A stretch of DNA of 64,000 bases from Alisma plantago-aquatica (Eukaryota > Streptophyta > Magnoliopsida > Alismatales > Alismataceae). Below, piece by piece: positions 24,241-34,535 of this stretch. Each line of letters begins with the position of its first letter. Positions within the stretch are counted from its first letter, which is position 1. The notes under the pieces are model-generated. The model searched no databases, was not told where the DNA came from, and saw only the letters and a program-made list of their open reading frames with translations. Where the stretch lies: the NCBI GenBank assembly GCA_963693085.1, contig OY856409.1, positions 1,533,971,372-1,534,035,371 of the forward strand, written 5' to 3'. The position numbers were made by a program, and so were the translations under genes.

Positions 24241-24248
24241 TATTTAAG
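24241..24248 (+). promoter_or_regulatory. TATA-like box in the 5' LTR
   Basis: TATTTAAG is preceded by a GC-rich stretch and followed by a C-rich leader-like sequence. It is a plausible U3/R promoter and would place the RNA start near 24270. The equivalent is at 29260-29267. Confidence 0.4.
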
Positions 24249-24833
24249 GATCCCATTAGCTCCGCCAGACCCCCCTTAGACTCCCACTCAACCCTTTTTG
24301 AAGCAACTAACCTCCGAGCACCCCCCCCCAAGTCGATCTTCCATCCATAGCTGCACCACCTCGGCAGCACCCCCACTGGCCTTGCCCCACTAAATACAAC
24401 CCTCCATCACCTTCACCTCGATCCGACGATGCTTCTCGGCTAGAACAAACCACTCCAGATCATCTCTTCGTCCCTGACCTCCTCCTCTCTGGTGACCCCT
24501 TCATCCACAACGGCCGATCACCGCTCCAAGGGGAGCCACGAACTGATACCGTGCCGTCCCAATCCGGTCCGACCTCTCAAAGGTGACCGCAAGCTCGCTT
24601 GCCCCTGAGGAACCCCCTTCTGCCCTTGCTTGCTCGACGGAGGTGCTGCCTAGCGGCGGCGCTCTGTTTCTGGGTCTCGCGAACAGATCGCGTGGAACGG
24701 GAGAATGAAGGAGGGGCGAGCGGTGTATCTGAACCGGGTCCAATCCCAGACCGGCCGGCTCAACCGCTAGAGAACCCGGCCCAGACCAAGTGGACCGGCC
24801 GCAGCAAGCAAAGGAGCTGCGCCAGACCTAGGG

Positions 24834-24843
24834 GCCACGTGGC
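24834..24843. promoter_or_regulatory. G-box palindrome in the 5' LTR
   Basis: GCCACGTGGC is a perfect palindrome containing the CACGTG core bound by plant bZIP and bHLH factors. An inverted CCAAT (ATTGG) follows about 10 bases later. It sits at the 3' edge of the GC island and recurs at 29851-29860. A role in stress or light response is possible but not shown. Confidence 0.45.
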
Positions 24844-26436
24844 GAGCTCCCATTGGCCGATTAAGGTAATAATTCAGTAAATGCTCAGATTTTCATTAAA
24901 TCACAGTAATTAGCTCGATTATCAGACAAATGCAAACAAGGTATCAAAATTCTCAGAAAAATATGTAGAACAACATGAAAGCTTAATATCAGACTTTTAT
25001 GCTTTAATATTAGCAATATCATATAAGATACGTAATACTTGTTTAATGGAAAATAAATATCAGATGATGATATTAAATTATGGAAAAATGTCAGTACGTC
25101 CATAACCATGTTTATAATGCACCTTATGTCAGTTATGGTCATTTTATGACATGAAGTCATGTAATTTTCTTAATATGACTAATTAGGGCTAATAACCCTA
25201 TATAAATTGTAATTATTGCACACATGCTCAATAAATGGTGAAATTTACAGAGTAGGTTTATATCAGTAATCTAAAGCTAAGATGTAAATCAGATATCAGT
25301 GAGATGTATATAATTCATGTTATATGAAGATGAATCTTAATCAGGTTATAAAAACCCTAATCTAGGTTAATGATGTAACCTAGGGTTATTATGTGCACCA
25401 AAAAGAATATGGAACCTAATATTCAGATAATGAATCATAATCTGTAAAATGACATCAGTAAGATAAATATAAGGTAAGAATACAAGTAATCATGAGAGTA
25501 ACATAATGACATAATATAAACCCTAATGAACACGACTAGGGTTAAGATGATTAGAATCTGATGATAGTATGTGGTCTTGTCTTAATCAGGTGTTGACCAG
25601 ACTTCTAGATGATCAAGGATAAGTTAGAAATCTCTGAACTCAGGTACGTGGTTATAAGTATATGACTAGTTTTCTGGTTGCATATGATATGTGATATCTT
25701 GAATGCTCGTATTTGGATATGATTGCTTGGATGAAATATTATAGTGTATTTTCCTTGCCGACAAAAACTCTAAATATAAGATGAAATGTTAGATGGATTG
25801 TAGCTACATGCACTGCCTAATGCTGGATGTATGTGCCTAACATGGATGTATGAAATCTGGCCCATGTTAGATGTATGTATCCCTCTCTTTTTCTTCTCTA
25901 TGGCCCACATTAGACGTATGTTGAAAAGGTGCTTGAAGTAGTACAATCGCATCAAATGACATGTTAAAAGAAATGTTTACCTGATTATCGCTTTAAATAA
26001 TGTTTTCTTTTACTCTTTCTTTCTCAAGATTATTTCAATTATGCAAGCATATTAGTATGTATCTTTCTACCCACGTACACAACACCTTGTGTGTTGATTT
26101 GTTGTTTCACGTATGTTTTAGGTTCAGAGATAGCATGGGAGGAAAAGTACAGGATGTGAGAAAGATGTTCAGGTTGTACCTATTGTGAAGATCCTAGTTA
26201 GCATACATGTTCTTAGACTTGTAAATCATCTTTCAATATGTAAGTGTAATTCATGTGGTAATAAGTCCAGTTTGTATAAAAATACATGTTGAATGTTGAA
26301 TATGTTATGGTTGTATGTTCATGTATGCGTATTATGCTTCCGCATCGCTATCTGATATGATTGGATGATGTTCTTGGATTCTGACCTCTCATTCCCAATA
26401 GGGTTTGGAGAAGTCAAAATCCGGGGACGTCACAGT

Positions 26437-26448
26437 TGGTATCAGAGC
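26437..26448 (+). other. Primer-binding site of the nested element
   Basis: TGGTATCAGAGC, two bases after the 5' LTR, is complementary to initiator tRNA-Met and sets the plus orientation. Confidence 0.9.
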
Positions 26449-28401
26449 ATGAACAATAGCTACACCTAACGATTGCTCATCATGAAACATTAAACCTAAA
26501 TCTCACCTTTCACCTTAAACCTTAGAAACTTAGTAAGTTGTTCTATAGGAATAAGGTTTGACCTAGCCTTTAGGTTAGGACCTAGATGTTCGAGAACTAG
26601 GTTTAGACAAGTGTCTGAAACCCTTTGCATATAGAGCTCATATGTATTGGGTAGCTACACTAGTCTACATCTCGTTCTCACCATTTCACTAGGTCACATG
26701 ACACCAGACTATCTACTGTGTGTTGGACACTCGAGTTTGCTGGTTTGGTTTTGTTTCCCAATCGGCTCGCACCTCGACAGTTTTCTATGACGCCTTCTTT
26801 CTCGGAGAAAAAACTATATAATATTTTATTAGATATATGTAAATATAAAAATGTGTCCATCACACAGGAGAGTAGTGGGTGTTCGTGCAACCTAAGTGAA
26901 AGGGAGTGACATCAGTCTAGAAGAGAGAGTAGTCTAGATTAGATGTCTAGAGCCGTATCAATATATGTGATACACAGTGTAGATGATAGAATGGTAGTTG
27001 ATATAAGCATGGATGATCATATTTAAGTTCTACCTTTAATGATATAAGTTGCTTTATAAGGATTTAAGTTGTATATGACCTGAATCCAATTTTGAAGAAT
27101 CTAAACTAAGTCCTGATAATGAATGTGCATCCTCTTTTCTTATTTAAGATGAGCTAAGTTAAAATATGGTTGAATATGCATGAGCCTCAAGCTCTTTTAC
27201 AAAGGAGGACCCTCAGTGTTAGGACAAGATATGTGGTGAACTCCAGAGAGGGTGAGATCCACAAGGAGAGGGTCATAGGACCTACCCTACAATTATGATG
27301 TGTCCTAGGCTGGGTTACTCCTAAGTAGATGAGTTGAGTCATGTTGCATAATTCAAATATATATATGTGAGAATTGGATAAAATAAAAGGATGGGTAGAT
27401 GACCCATATGATAAAGTCAATTCTTTGATTGAGTTAGGTCCTAGCTGGAGTGACATATTTTGTGAATCTCATCATTAGTTGCAAGTGAGGTAATATATGA
27501 AATCTAGTCATGAGAGTATGATGCCTTGTGCAAAAGATACTCAACATGCATGTTCTCCCTTCTTCTTCTCTTTCTTAATATACAATGATAGAAACCTCAC
27601 TTGAGCTATATAAATGATTTATATATGAGGAGTCACTCGCATAAGCTTGACCTATTCTATATTCCCCCCTATACCATACATGTAGTTCCAAAGATTGAAA
27701 TCATGATAAGTTTGACTTTAAAATATTCTCTTCCCCTTCATATGAAACATGAAAGATATGATGTTGAGATCATAGGATATACTTAGTATATTCTCTTTTT
27801 CCCTTCACATAATACAGGTAAGACATAAAAATTTGAACTCATGAACTTGATGTAAAGATATTTTTGGATCATAGGATATGTGATCAAAAATATAGTTCGT
27901 AACTTTGATCCTTCTCAATATATGCTTCTAAGTTGAGTATGAATATCACATCATAGGGTGAAACCCTAATGGTCAAGCATGTTACGTAAGCCCTTCTTAT
28001 GTGGAAAAATCCTAATATGAAGGATGAAGATAAATCTCCTCTAATGCTGAAATCATTATAAGATGTTAACGATGTTAGATTTGAATGATCTGAATACCAT
28101 GGCATATAAACGAATTCCTCTTGAATTTTTTTAAGTATGAACAAAACCTATATCCTTAGAGGTGATGTAATCCTAAGATATCATAATGTCATGTTATGGC
28201 TAAGACATTAAGTGATGCTTCCACATATATATAAGTTGGGGTGGACACACCCAAGAATCTCTAGACCCTAAGCTGACAACTTAGAGTGCATATAACTATG
28301 ATGGTCTTAGAACCTAAGCAATGATGAGGTATATGAAGTTCGACCCAAAATTAGCCTCTTAAGGAGGAGATTAGTTGAATTTCGAGGACGAAATTCCAAA
28401 T
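26449..28401 (+). other. Internal region without coding capacity
   Basis: This is AT-rich sequence in which the longest open frames are under 100 codons, on both strands, and none shows a retroelement motif. A packaging signal is expected near the primer site but cannot be pointed to. Weak internal similarities occur around 27640-27900 (related stretches with CATAGGATATA and CTTCCCCTTCA). Confidence 0.7.
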
Positions 28402-28414
28402 AAGGTGGGGTGAA
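28402..28414 (+). other. Polypurine tract of the nested element
   Basis: AAGGTGGGGTGAA lies immediately before the 3' LTR, and the conserved stretch TTTCGAGGACGAAATTC lies just upstream, as in many plant Ty3/gypsy elements. Confidence 0.8.
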
Positions 28415-31400
28415 TGTGATAACCTAGATTTTTGAGTTTTAATAACTAATACAATAATTAGAGACAAGCATTCTATGTATGATGTCCAAATACCAAATTG
28501 AGGAATTGGTTATACAATTATGGATTCCTTCACAATTATTTGGTGATTGGAAATATGATGGAGGACTATGATGCCTAATTGAATTCAATTATGAAGGAAT
28601 AATCTTACTAATTGATTAAGTCCTCATAAGACCAATCATTCATTTAGTGATCCAGTGAGTCGTGAACGAATTGCTTTTGAAGAATCATATACATATGAAA
28701 CAATGTTGAAGTTTTGGAGTCAACTTGGATTAAATGGCATATCATTTTCACATAATGTAAAACCCTAGGTGTCACATGAAGGTGAACTTTAGGTATTAAT
28801 GTTCTTAGTAAATAACCATGCCTAACCTTCGAATTTCCTCCCCAAACTTATGCCACATCTACATCATGACATTATAAAGCTACACCTAAAATTTCATTGC
28901 ATTTGGACCACCCAATTAGGAGATATTAGAAATTGAAATAATGTATTGTATTGCTTTTAGAACTTGATGGACCCTGGCCCGGATCCGGATCCGGATCCGT
29001 GGAAGAGACGACTGAGTCGTCCTCCTTGCCCGTTTCTCACGGAGCTCGGCCTACTCAGTAGCGCCATCCTTCAAACCCTCGTCTCTCTCTCACCTCTAGA
29101 TCATATCTCGCCAAAGCTAGCTTTTCAGATCCGGTTTCTCCTGGTCGTTCGAACGAGCCCAAGAAATATCGCTAACAACCAGGGATTAGAAAACGCCCAT
29201 GTCGGCGCCATGGACCCGTCGGCCACAATAGGGGAGGCAATGCTAGGCCTCGTGGTGCCTATTTAAGTATCCCATTAGCTCCGCCAGACCCCCCTTAGAC
29301 TCCCACTCAACCCTTTTTGAAGCAACTAACCTCCGAGCACCCCCCCAAGTCGATCTTCCATCCATAGCTGCACCACCTCGGCAGCACCCCCACCGGCCTT
29401 GCCCCACTAAATACAACCCTCCATCACCTTCACCTCGATCCGACGATGCTTCTCGGCTAGAACAAACCACTCCAGATCATCTCTTCGTCCCTGACCTCCT
29501 CCTCTCCGGTGACCCCTTCATCCACAACGGCCGATCACCGCTCCAAGGGGAGCCACGAACTGATACCGTGCCGTCCCAATCCGGTCCGACCTCTCAAAGG
29601 TGACCGCAAGCTCGCTTGCCCCTGAGGAACCCCCTTCTGCCCTTGCTTGCTCGACGGAGGTGCTGCCTAGCGGCGGCGCTCTGTTTCTGGGTCTCGCGAA
29701 CAGATCGCGTGGAACGGGAGAATGAAGGAGGGGCGAGCGGTGTATCTGAACCGGGTCCAATCCCAGACCGGCCGGCTCAACCGCTAGAGAACCCGGCCCA
29801 GACCAAGTGGACCGGCCGCAGCAAGCAAAGGAGCTGCGCCAGACCTAGGGGCCACGTGGCGAGCTCCCATTGGCCGATTAAGGTAATAATTCAGTAAATG
29901 CTCAGATTTTCATTAAATCACAGTAATTAGCTCGATTATCAGACAAATGCAAACAAGGTATCAAAATTCTCAGAAAAATATGTAGAACAACATGAAAGCT
30001 TAATATCAGACTTTTTATGCTTTAATATTAGCAATATCATATAAGATACGTAATACTTGTTTAATGGAAAATAAATATCAGATGATGATATTAAATTATG
30101 GAAAAATGTCAGTACGTCCATAACCATGTTTATAATGCACCTTATGTCAGTTATGGTCATTTTATGACATGAAGTCATGTAATTTTCTTAATATGACTAA
30201 TTAGGGCTAATAACCCTATATAAATTGTAATTATTGCACACATGCTCAATAAATGGTGAAATTTACAGAGTAGGTTTATATCAGTAATCTAAAGCTAAGA
30301 TGTAAATCAGATATCAGTGAGATGTATATAATTCATGTTATATGAAGATGAATCTTAATCAGGTTATAAAAACCCTAATCTAGGTTAATGATGTAACCTA
30401 GGGTTATTATGTGCACCAAAAAGAATATGGAACCTAATATTCAGATAATGAATCATAATCTGTAAAATGACATCAGTAAGATAAATATAAGGTAAGAATA
30501 CAAGTAATCATGAGAGTAACATAATGACATAATATAAACCCTAATGAACACGACTAGGGTTAAGATGATTAGAATCTGATGATAGTATGTGGTCTTGTCT
30601 TAATCAGGTGTTGACCAGACTTCTAGATGATCAAGGATAAGTTAGAAATCTCTGAACTCAGGTACGTGGTTATAAGTATATGACTAGTTTTCTGGTTGCA
30701 TATGATATGTGATATCTTGAATGCTCGTATTTGGATATGATTGCTTGGATGAAATATTATAGTGTATTTTCCTTGCCGACAAAAACTCTAAATATAAGAT
30801 GAAATGTTAGATGGATTGTAGCTACATGCACTGCCTAATGCTGGATGTATGTGCCTAACATGGATGTATGAAATCTGGCCCATGTTAGATGTATGTATCC
30901 CTCTCTTTTTCTTCTCTATGGCCCACATTAGACGTATGTTGAAAAGGTGCTTGAAGTAGTACAATCGCATCAAATGACATGTTAAAAGAAATGTTTACCT
31001 GATTATCGCTTTAAATAATGTTTTCTTTTACTCTTTCTTTCTCAATATTATTTCAATTATGCAAGCATATTAGTATGTATCTTTCTACCCACGTACACAA
31101 CACCTTGTGTGTTGATTTGTTGTTTCACGTATGTTTTAGGTTCAGAGATAGCATGGGAGGAAAAGTACAGGATGTGAGAAAGATGTTCAGGTTGTACCTA
31201 TTGTGAAGATCCTAGTTAGCATACATGTTCTTAGACTTGTAAATCATCTTTCAATATGTAAGTGTAATTCATGTGGTAATAAGTCCAGTTTGTATAAAAA
31301 TACATGTTGAATGTTGAATATGTTATGGTTGTATGTTCATGTATGCGTATTATGCTTCCGCATCGCTATCTGATATGATTGGATGATGTTCTTGGATTCT

Positions 31401-31452
31401 GACCTCTCATTCCCAATAGGGTTTGGAGAAGTCAAAATCCGGGGACGTCACA
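28415..31452 (+). repeat. 3' LTR of the nested element
   Basis: It is nearly identical to 23396-26434. Visible differences include a shorter C run near 29340, one extra T near 30012, and single substitutions near 29268, 29392 and 31047. Confidence 0.92.
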
Positions 31453-32062
31453 AAACCCATCTAACCTTATGAAAATCTCATGAAATCTCAAGATCTAAGG
31501 GTAAAGGAAGCTAACCTACAACTAGGGTACATACATGAAAAGTCTCCATACCCATATTAGGTGACTTTCACCACAAAGGTCATTTTTCTCATCTGATTAT
31601 TCATAGATGTGTCTCTTTCATCATTTCTACTCTAAATGATGACAAGAGTTATAACAGATGTTCTAGATAGTGAAAATTACAAGTTGGACCCCTCAATTTG
31701 GGTAAATTGCACTTTACTCCAAATTAGGGTTTTTAAGCATAAGGATTGCTTCCACAGCTGCACCTTGGTGCTCAAGCTTGGGAAATCCTTCAAACTTCAC
31801 CATGAACATCCTCATGATGTTTCAACATCAGAGGAACATCTTAACCTTGTGATTTTGCAAGTTGAACCCTTAAACTGGGTAATTTGCACATAGGTCCCTG
31901 CATACAACACAATGCTACAACTTTATACAAAAAGGAGCAAAATTTGAAATTATATGTTCCTGAGGAACTTAATTACATGCCAGGGAGTATTCACAAGTAT
32001 ATAATTACATATTTAGGCAAAACTTCCAGGGTTAGGTTATAACCCAGGTCAGGGATGTTACA

Positions 32063-32285
32063 AATTCGGTCGAGTTTCTATATGTGTAACTCGACCGATG
32101 CAATCTTCAGAAAATCAGCCCAGGTGGATCGGTCGAGTTTCAGGGTGGGAAACTGGACCGATGCAATCTTCAGAAAATCAGCCCAGGTGGATCGGTCGAG
32201 TTTCAGGGTGGGAAACAGGACTGATGCAATCTTCAGAAAATCAGCCCAGGTGGATCGGTCGAGTTTCAGGGTGGGAAACTGGACC
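32063..32285. repeat. 63-bp tandem repeat with internal hairpins
   Basis: Three units start at 32097, 32160 and 32223 and are preceded by a diverged half unit. Each contains CGGTCGAGTTTC, a short loop and GAAACTGGACCG, so each can fold on itself; in the half unit the ten-base arms pair perfectly. The gypsy element inserted at its edge. Because 63 is a multiple of three, two frames stay open through the array, but no protein family is recognisable. Confidence 0.85.
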
Positions 32286-32299
32286 GATCAAGTGCCTGT

Positions 32300-32837
32300 A
32301 ATTGATTTTCAAAGTTGCATTAAAAGTGCTCTAATATTCGATCTAAGTGTTCCTGATATTTTTCTAAGCTTAATTACAAGTCATACAATCATTACAAGTG
32401 ATTTACAACATGATTCTAATGGATATACATCATATTACAAAAACATGCATTTAAATGACTTTGACTTGTCTTTTCTCCAATTTGAGATGCGCAAGTTAGG
32501 GCAATTGGAGTGTGTCTATACCTAATCTGAAATTAGTCAAGTAGAAGCATTAGACACTAATATGTGGAATGGTTAGTCATCATCAAAACACAGGTTTAGT
32601 CAATTTAGACGTGAGTCGACATTGACCTAATTGACCTTGAGTCAACACTATAACCCTCAATGCACCCAATTTTGCCTGAACGCACCCACAATTGTTCTCA
32701 ATGCACCTGCTTTTAACAGAATATTCCCTCTATTGCCCTGAATGCGCCTACTTTTTAATGTATTCACCCACTACGACACAAAATACGTTCACTACTTCCC
32801 TCCTCACTAATGTTGTCACTAATGCGCTCATTTTGTT
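32300..32837. other. Intergenic, AT-rich, no gene seen
   Basis: From about 32650 a loose pattern of AATGCACC, AACGCACC and AATGCGCC recurs every 25-40 bases, a possible decayed subterminal repeat of a DNA transposon. Nothing else is recognisable. Confidence 0.4.
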
Positions 32838-33165
32838 TGAATACATCCATTCCTAATATCTATGTAAATTATATTTTTAAAAATACATTAATATTGGTCT
32901 TGTTGGAGTGCATTTTCCGTAACAAATCTAACGATTTTATTTCGTCAAAAAATTCATTAACGATCAAAAGTTATGTGCAAATAAACTTTTTTTTTAAATC
33001 ATGTCTCTTGAGTACATCCATTCCTAATATCTATGTATATTATTTTTTCAAAAATATATTATATTGGTCTTGTTGGATTGCATTTTCTGCGACAAATCTA
33101 ACCGTTTTTATTTCGTCAAAAAATACATATAGATCAAAAGTACGTGCAAAATAATCTTTTCTTAA
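32838..33165. repeat. 173-bp tandem duplication
   Basis: Two diverged copies start at 32838 and 33011. They share ACATCCATTCCTAATATCTA, TTGGTCTTGTTGGA and TTTCGTCAAAAAAT in the same order. Function is unknown. Confidence 0.75.
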
Positions 33166-33495
33166 TATTTCTGTTTCAATTTCTCTAAATGTAACTATCA
33201 ATTCAGCCCTCACCTACCTCTGCCACCTAACCCTGCCACCTAACCCTACAAAACTGCCTCCCCCCACCCAAACTCCCCTGCCATTGGGTCCCGTGTTGCA
33301 AACCAGCCGGAGGACCGTGTCAATACGCGAGTCCTCCCCCATGCGCGTCACGGGAGCATTTTCAAAAAATAAAAAGCTACACTATTGACCAGAATGCCCC
33401 CGTCGTCCGTCTGAGCTGGTTTTCGCGATGCTCTTGTGGTTGTTGAAAAAGTGGGATCCAGACTAGTCAAAACGATCCTTCACGAGCTACCATTA
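33166..33495. other. Spacer with GC-rich part, no gene seen
   Basis: A CCTGCCACCTAACC duplication at about 33221-33245 and a GC-rich stretch at 33280-33480 are visible. No open frame with a known motif is present. Confidence 0.4.
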
Positions 33496-34358
33496 GGGCC
33501 TGTTTGGTAGGGTGTAGTAAGAGGGAGTTAGACATTTTTAAAAGTGTGGAGATCAAATAGACATATTTTATATGACAGATATTATTTGGTAGGAAGTTTC
33601 TTAAACTCAGTGAAATTAATCCCAGTTGTTTGTTACAAATCTGGTTGTTCAAAAGATCTACCTACATGTAGCCGTGCTGTAACAACTGCTCTATTATTGA
33701 TAATGTCACCTAATCATGTACAACATGGCCATCAAGGCCGTCTTTCACGGAGAAGAGGGCAGGGAGCATAGCTGGTGTCCCCACTACATCGATAGAGAGA
33801 GGGGGCGGGGGTAGGGGAACCTTTCCAGTCACACAGCTGTACACAACTACACCCGACTACTCTCTTTTATGCCCTGTTTGGGAATGGACTGAGATTATTG
33901 AGATTATGAAATTTGGACTGGGATTAGTCCAATCATCATCCGGATTGGGATTGGTGTTCCCCACTTGGTCCTGTTTGGCAAATCAATCCGGCTTGTCTCG
34001 TAACTTGTGTTTTTCAGTCTACTATATAAAACAAAATACACAAAAGACAGAACATAATCCGGACTGGGATTCCTAATCCAGCTGCTGGCAGGACTGAGAT
34101 AGTCCAGCTTTTAAGATTACAGAATCTCGAAATGGAGATTCTAGCCAAACGCGTAAGTGCATAATCAGATTGGATCAGGACTGGATTTACTGCTGTGTCG
34201 CAGACGTGGCCTAATAAGACAAAACCCAATCCCATCCTGGTCAGTTTCCAAACAGGGGCTTAGGGGGTGGTACCTATTCCCAGAATTTGGGCTGAAAGAT
34301 GTGGTTGGGTGCAATTTCAAACCGAACAACTGCACTTGAATACACCCTACCAAATGCC
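33496..34358. mobile_element. Tourist-like MITE, interrupted by a second MITE
   Basis: The left end GGGCCTGTTTGGTAGGGTGT pairs with the right end ACACCCTACCAAATGCC, sharing a 14-base inverted core (TTTGGTAGGGTGTA). TTA precedes the left end but is not found at the right end, so the right terminus or its duplication has decayed. It is non-coding. Without the inner MITE it would be about 470 bp. Confidence 0.6.
33870..34259. mobile_element. 390-bp Harbinger-type MITE with TTA target duplication
   Basis: TTA flanks both ends (33867-33869 and 34260-34262). The ends read TGCCCTGTTTGG and, inverted, GCCCCTGTTTGG. The termini and the internal motif AATCCGGACT are shared with the 11.8-kb Harbinger element at 44073-55908, so it may be mobilised by that element's transposase. 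No coding sequence. Confidence 0.75.
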
Positions 34359-34535
34359 GGAAAAGCTGAAAATAGTTACAATTGAACATCATGCTTTCGG
34401 GCCTTAGCCGTTCTCAAATCTGCTGATTAGCTTTTCTCACGGGGAACGGTGACTACGGGGTGCATCTAGGACTGGCAATGGGTCGGGTATTACAGACCCG
34501 ACCCGACCCGATTGTCATAGGGTCTGGACCCGACC

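Larger units (their letters stand above)
23396..26434 (+). repeat. 5' LTR of the nested element
   Basis: It begins TGTGATAACC and ends GACGTCACA. The first 550 bases and the last 1.5 kb are AT-rich, and between about 23945 and 24870 lies a GC-rich island with a TATA-like box and a G-box. The open frames in the island (for example 23945-24247) have no recognisable family and recur in the other LTR simply because the LTRs are copies. Confidence 0.92.
23396..31452 (+). mobile_element. Young non-coding LTR retrotransposon nested in LTR 3
   Basis: Two LTRs (23396-26434 and 28415-31452, about 3,039 and 3,038 bp) flank a 1,980-bp internal region. The element has TG...CA ends, a primer site for initiator tRNA-Met, a polypurine tract and a perfect AAACC target duplication. 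By eye the LTRs differ at only a handful of bases and three short length changes, so the insertion is recent. I find no gag or pol motif. It must therefore rely on proteins from another element. The chromovirus-like motif before the polypurine tract (TTTCGAGGACGAAATTC) suggests a Ty3/gypsy partner. It resembles large non-autonomous derivatives (LARD-like), though smaller than typical. Confidence 0.93.
887..32062 (-). mobile_element. Ty3/gypsy chromovirus in LTR-INT-LTR-INT-LTR tandem form
   Basis: Three near-identical LTRs (887-5455, 10282-14713, 19517-32062) enclose two internal regions, both on the minus strand. The middle LTR abuts a primer-binding site of copy A on its left and the polypurine tract of copy B on its right, with no target duplication. 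That is the expected product of unequal recombination between LTRs, not of separate insertions. The outer flanks are CATTC (882-886) and AATTC (32063-32067), a 5-bp target duplication with one mismatch. Integrase with a GPY motif and a chromodomain-like tail places it among chromoviruses, probably Tekay/Del type. The LTRs are unusually long. The third LTR is interrupted by a second element. Neither copy can be translated as one uninterrupted polyprotein. Confidence 0.92.
19517..32062 (-). repeat. LTR 3 (5' LTR of copy B), split by a nested element
   Basis: The LTR sequence occupies 19517-23395 and 31458-32062 (about 4.48 kb in total). It is interrupted by the element at 23396-31452, with AAACC duplicated at 23391-23395 and 31453-31457. 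Its outer end at 32062 is TGTAACATCCC on the minus strand, matching LTRs 1 and 2. Confidence 0.9.

Noticed and set aside
23945..24247. Protein-coding gene in the GC island
   Set aside because: The 100-codon frame has no recognised domain and is repeated at 28964-29266 only because both are LTR copies. Neighbouring frames on both strands are equally open.
32055..32525. Repeat-containing protein gene
   Set aside because: The frame is open because the tandem unit is 63 bases, a multiple of three, and a second frame is open as well. Flanks show no coding signal.
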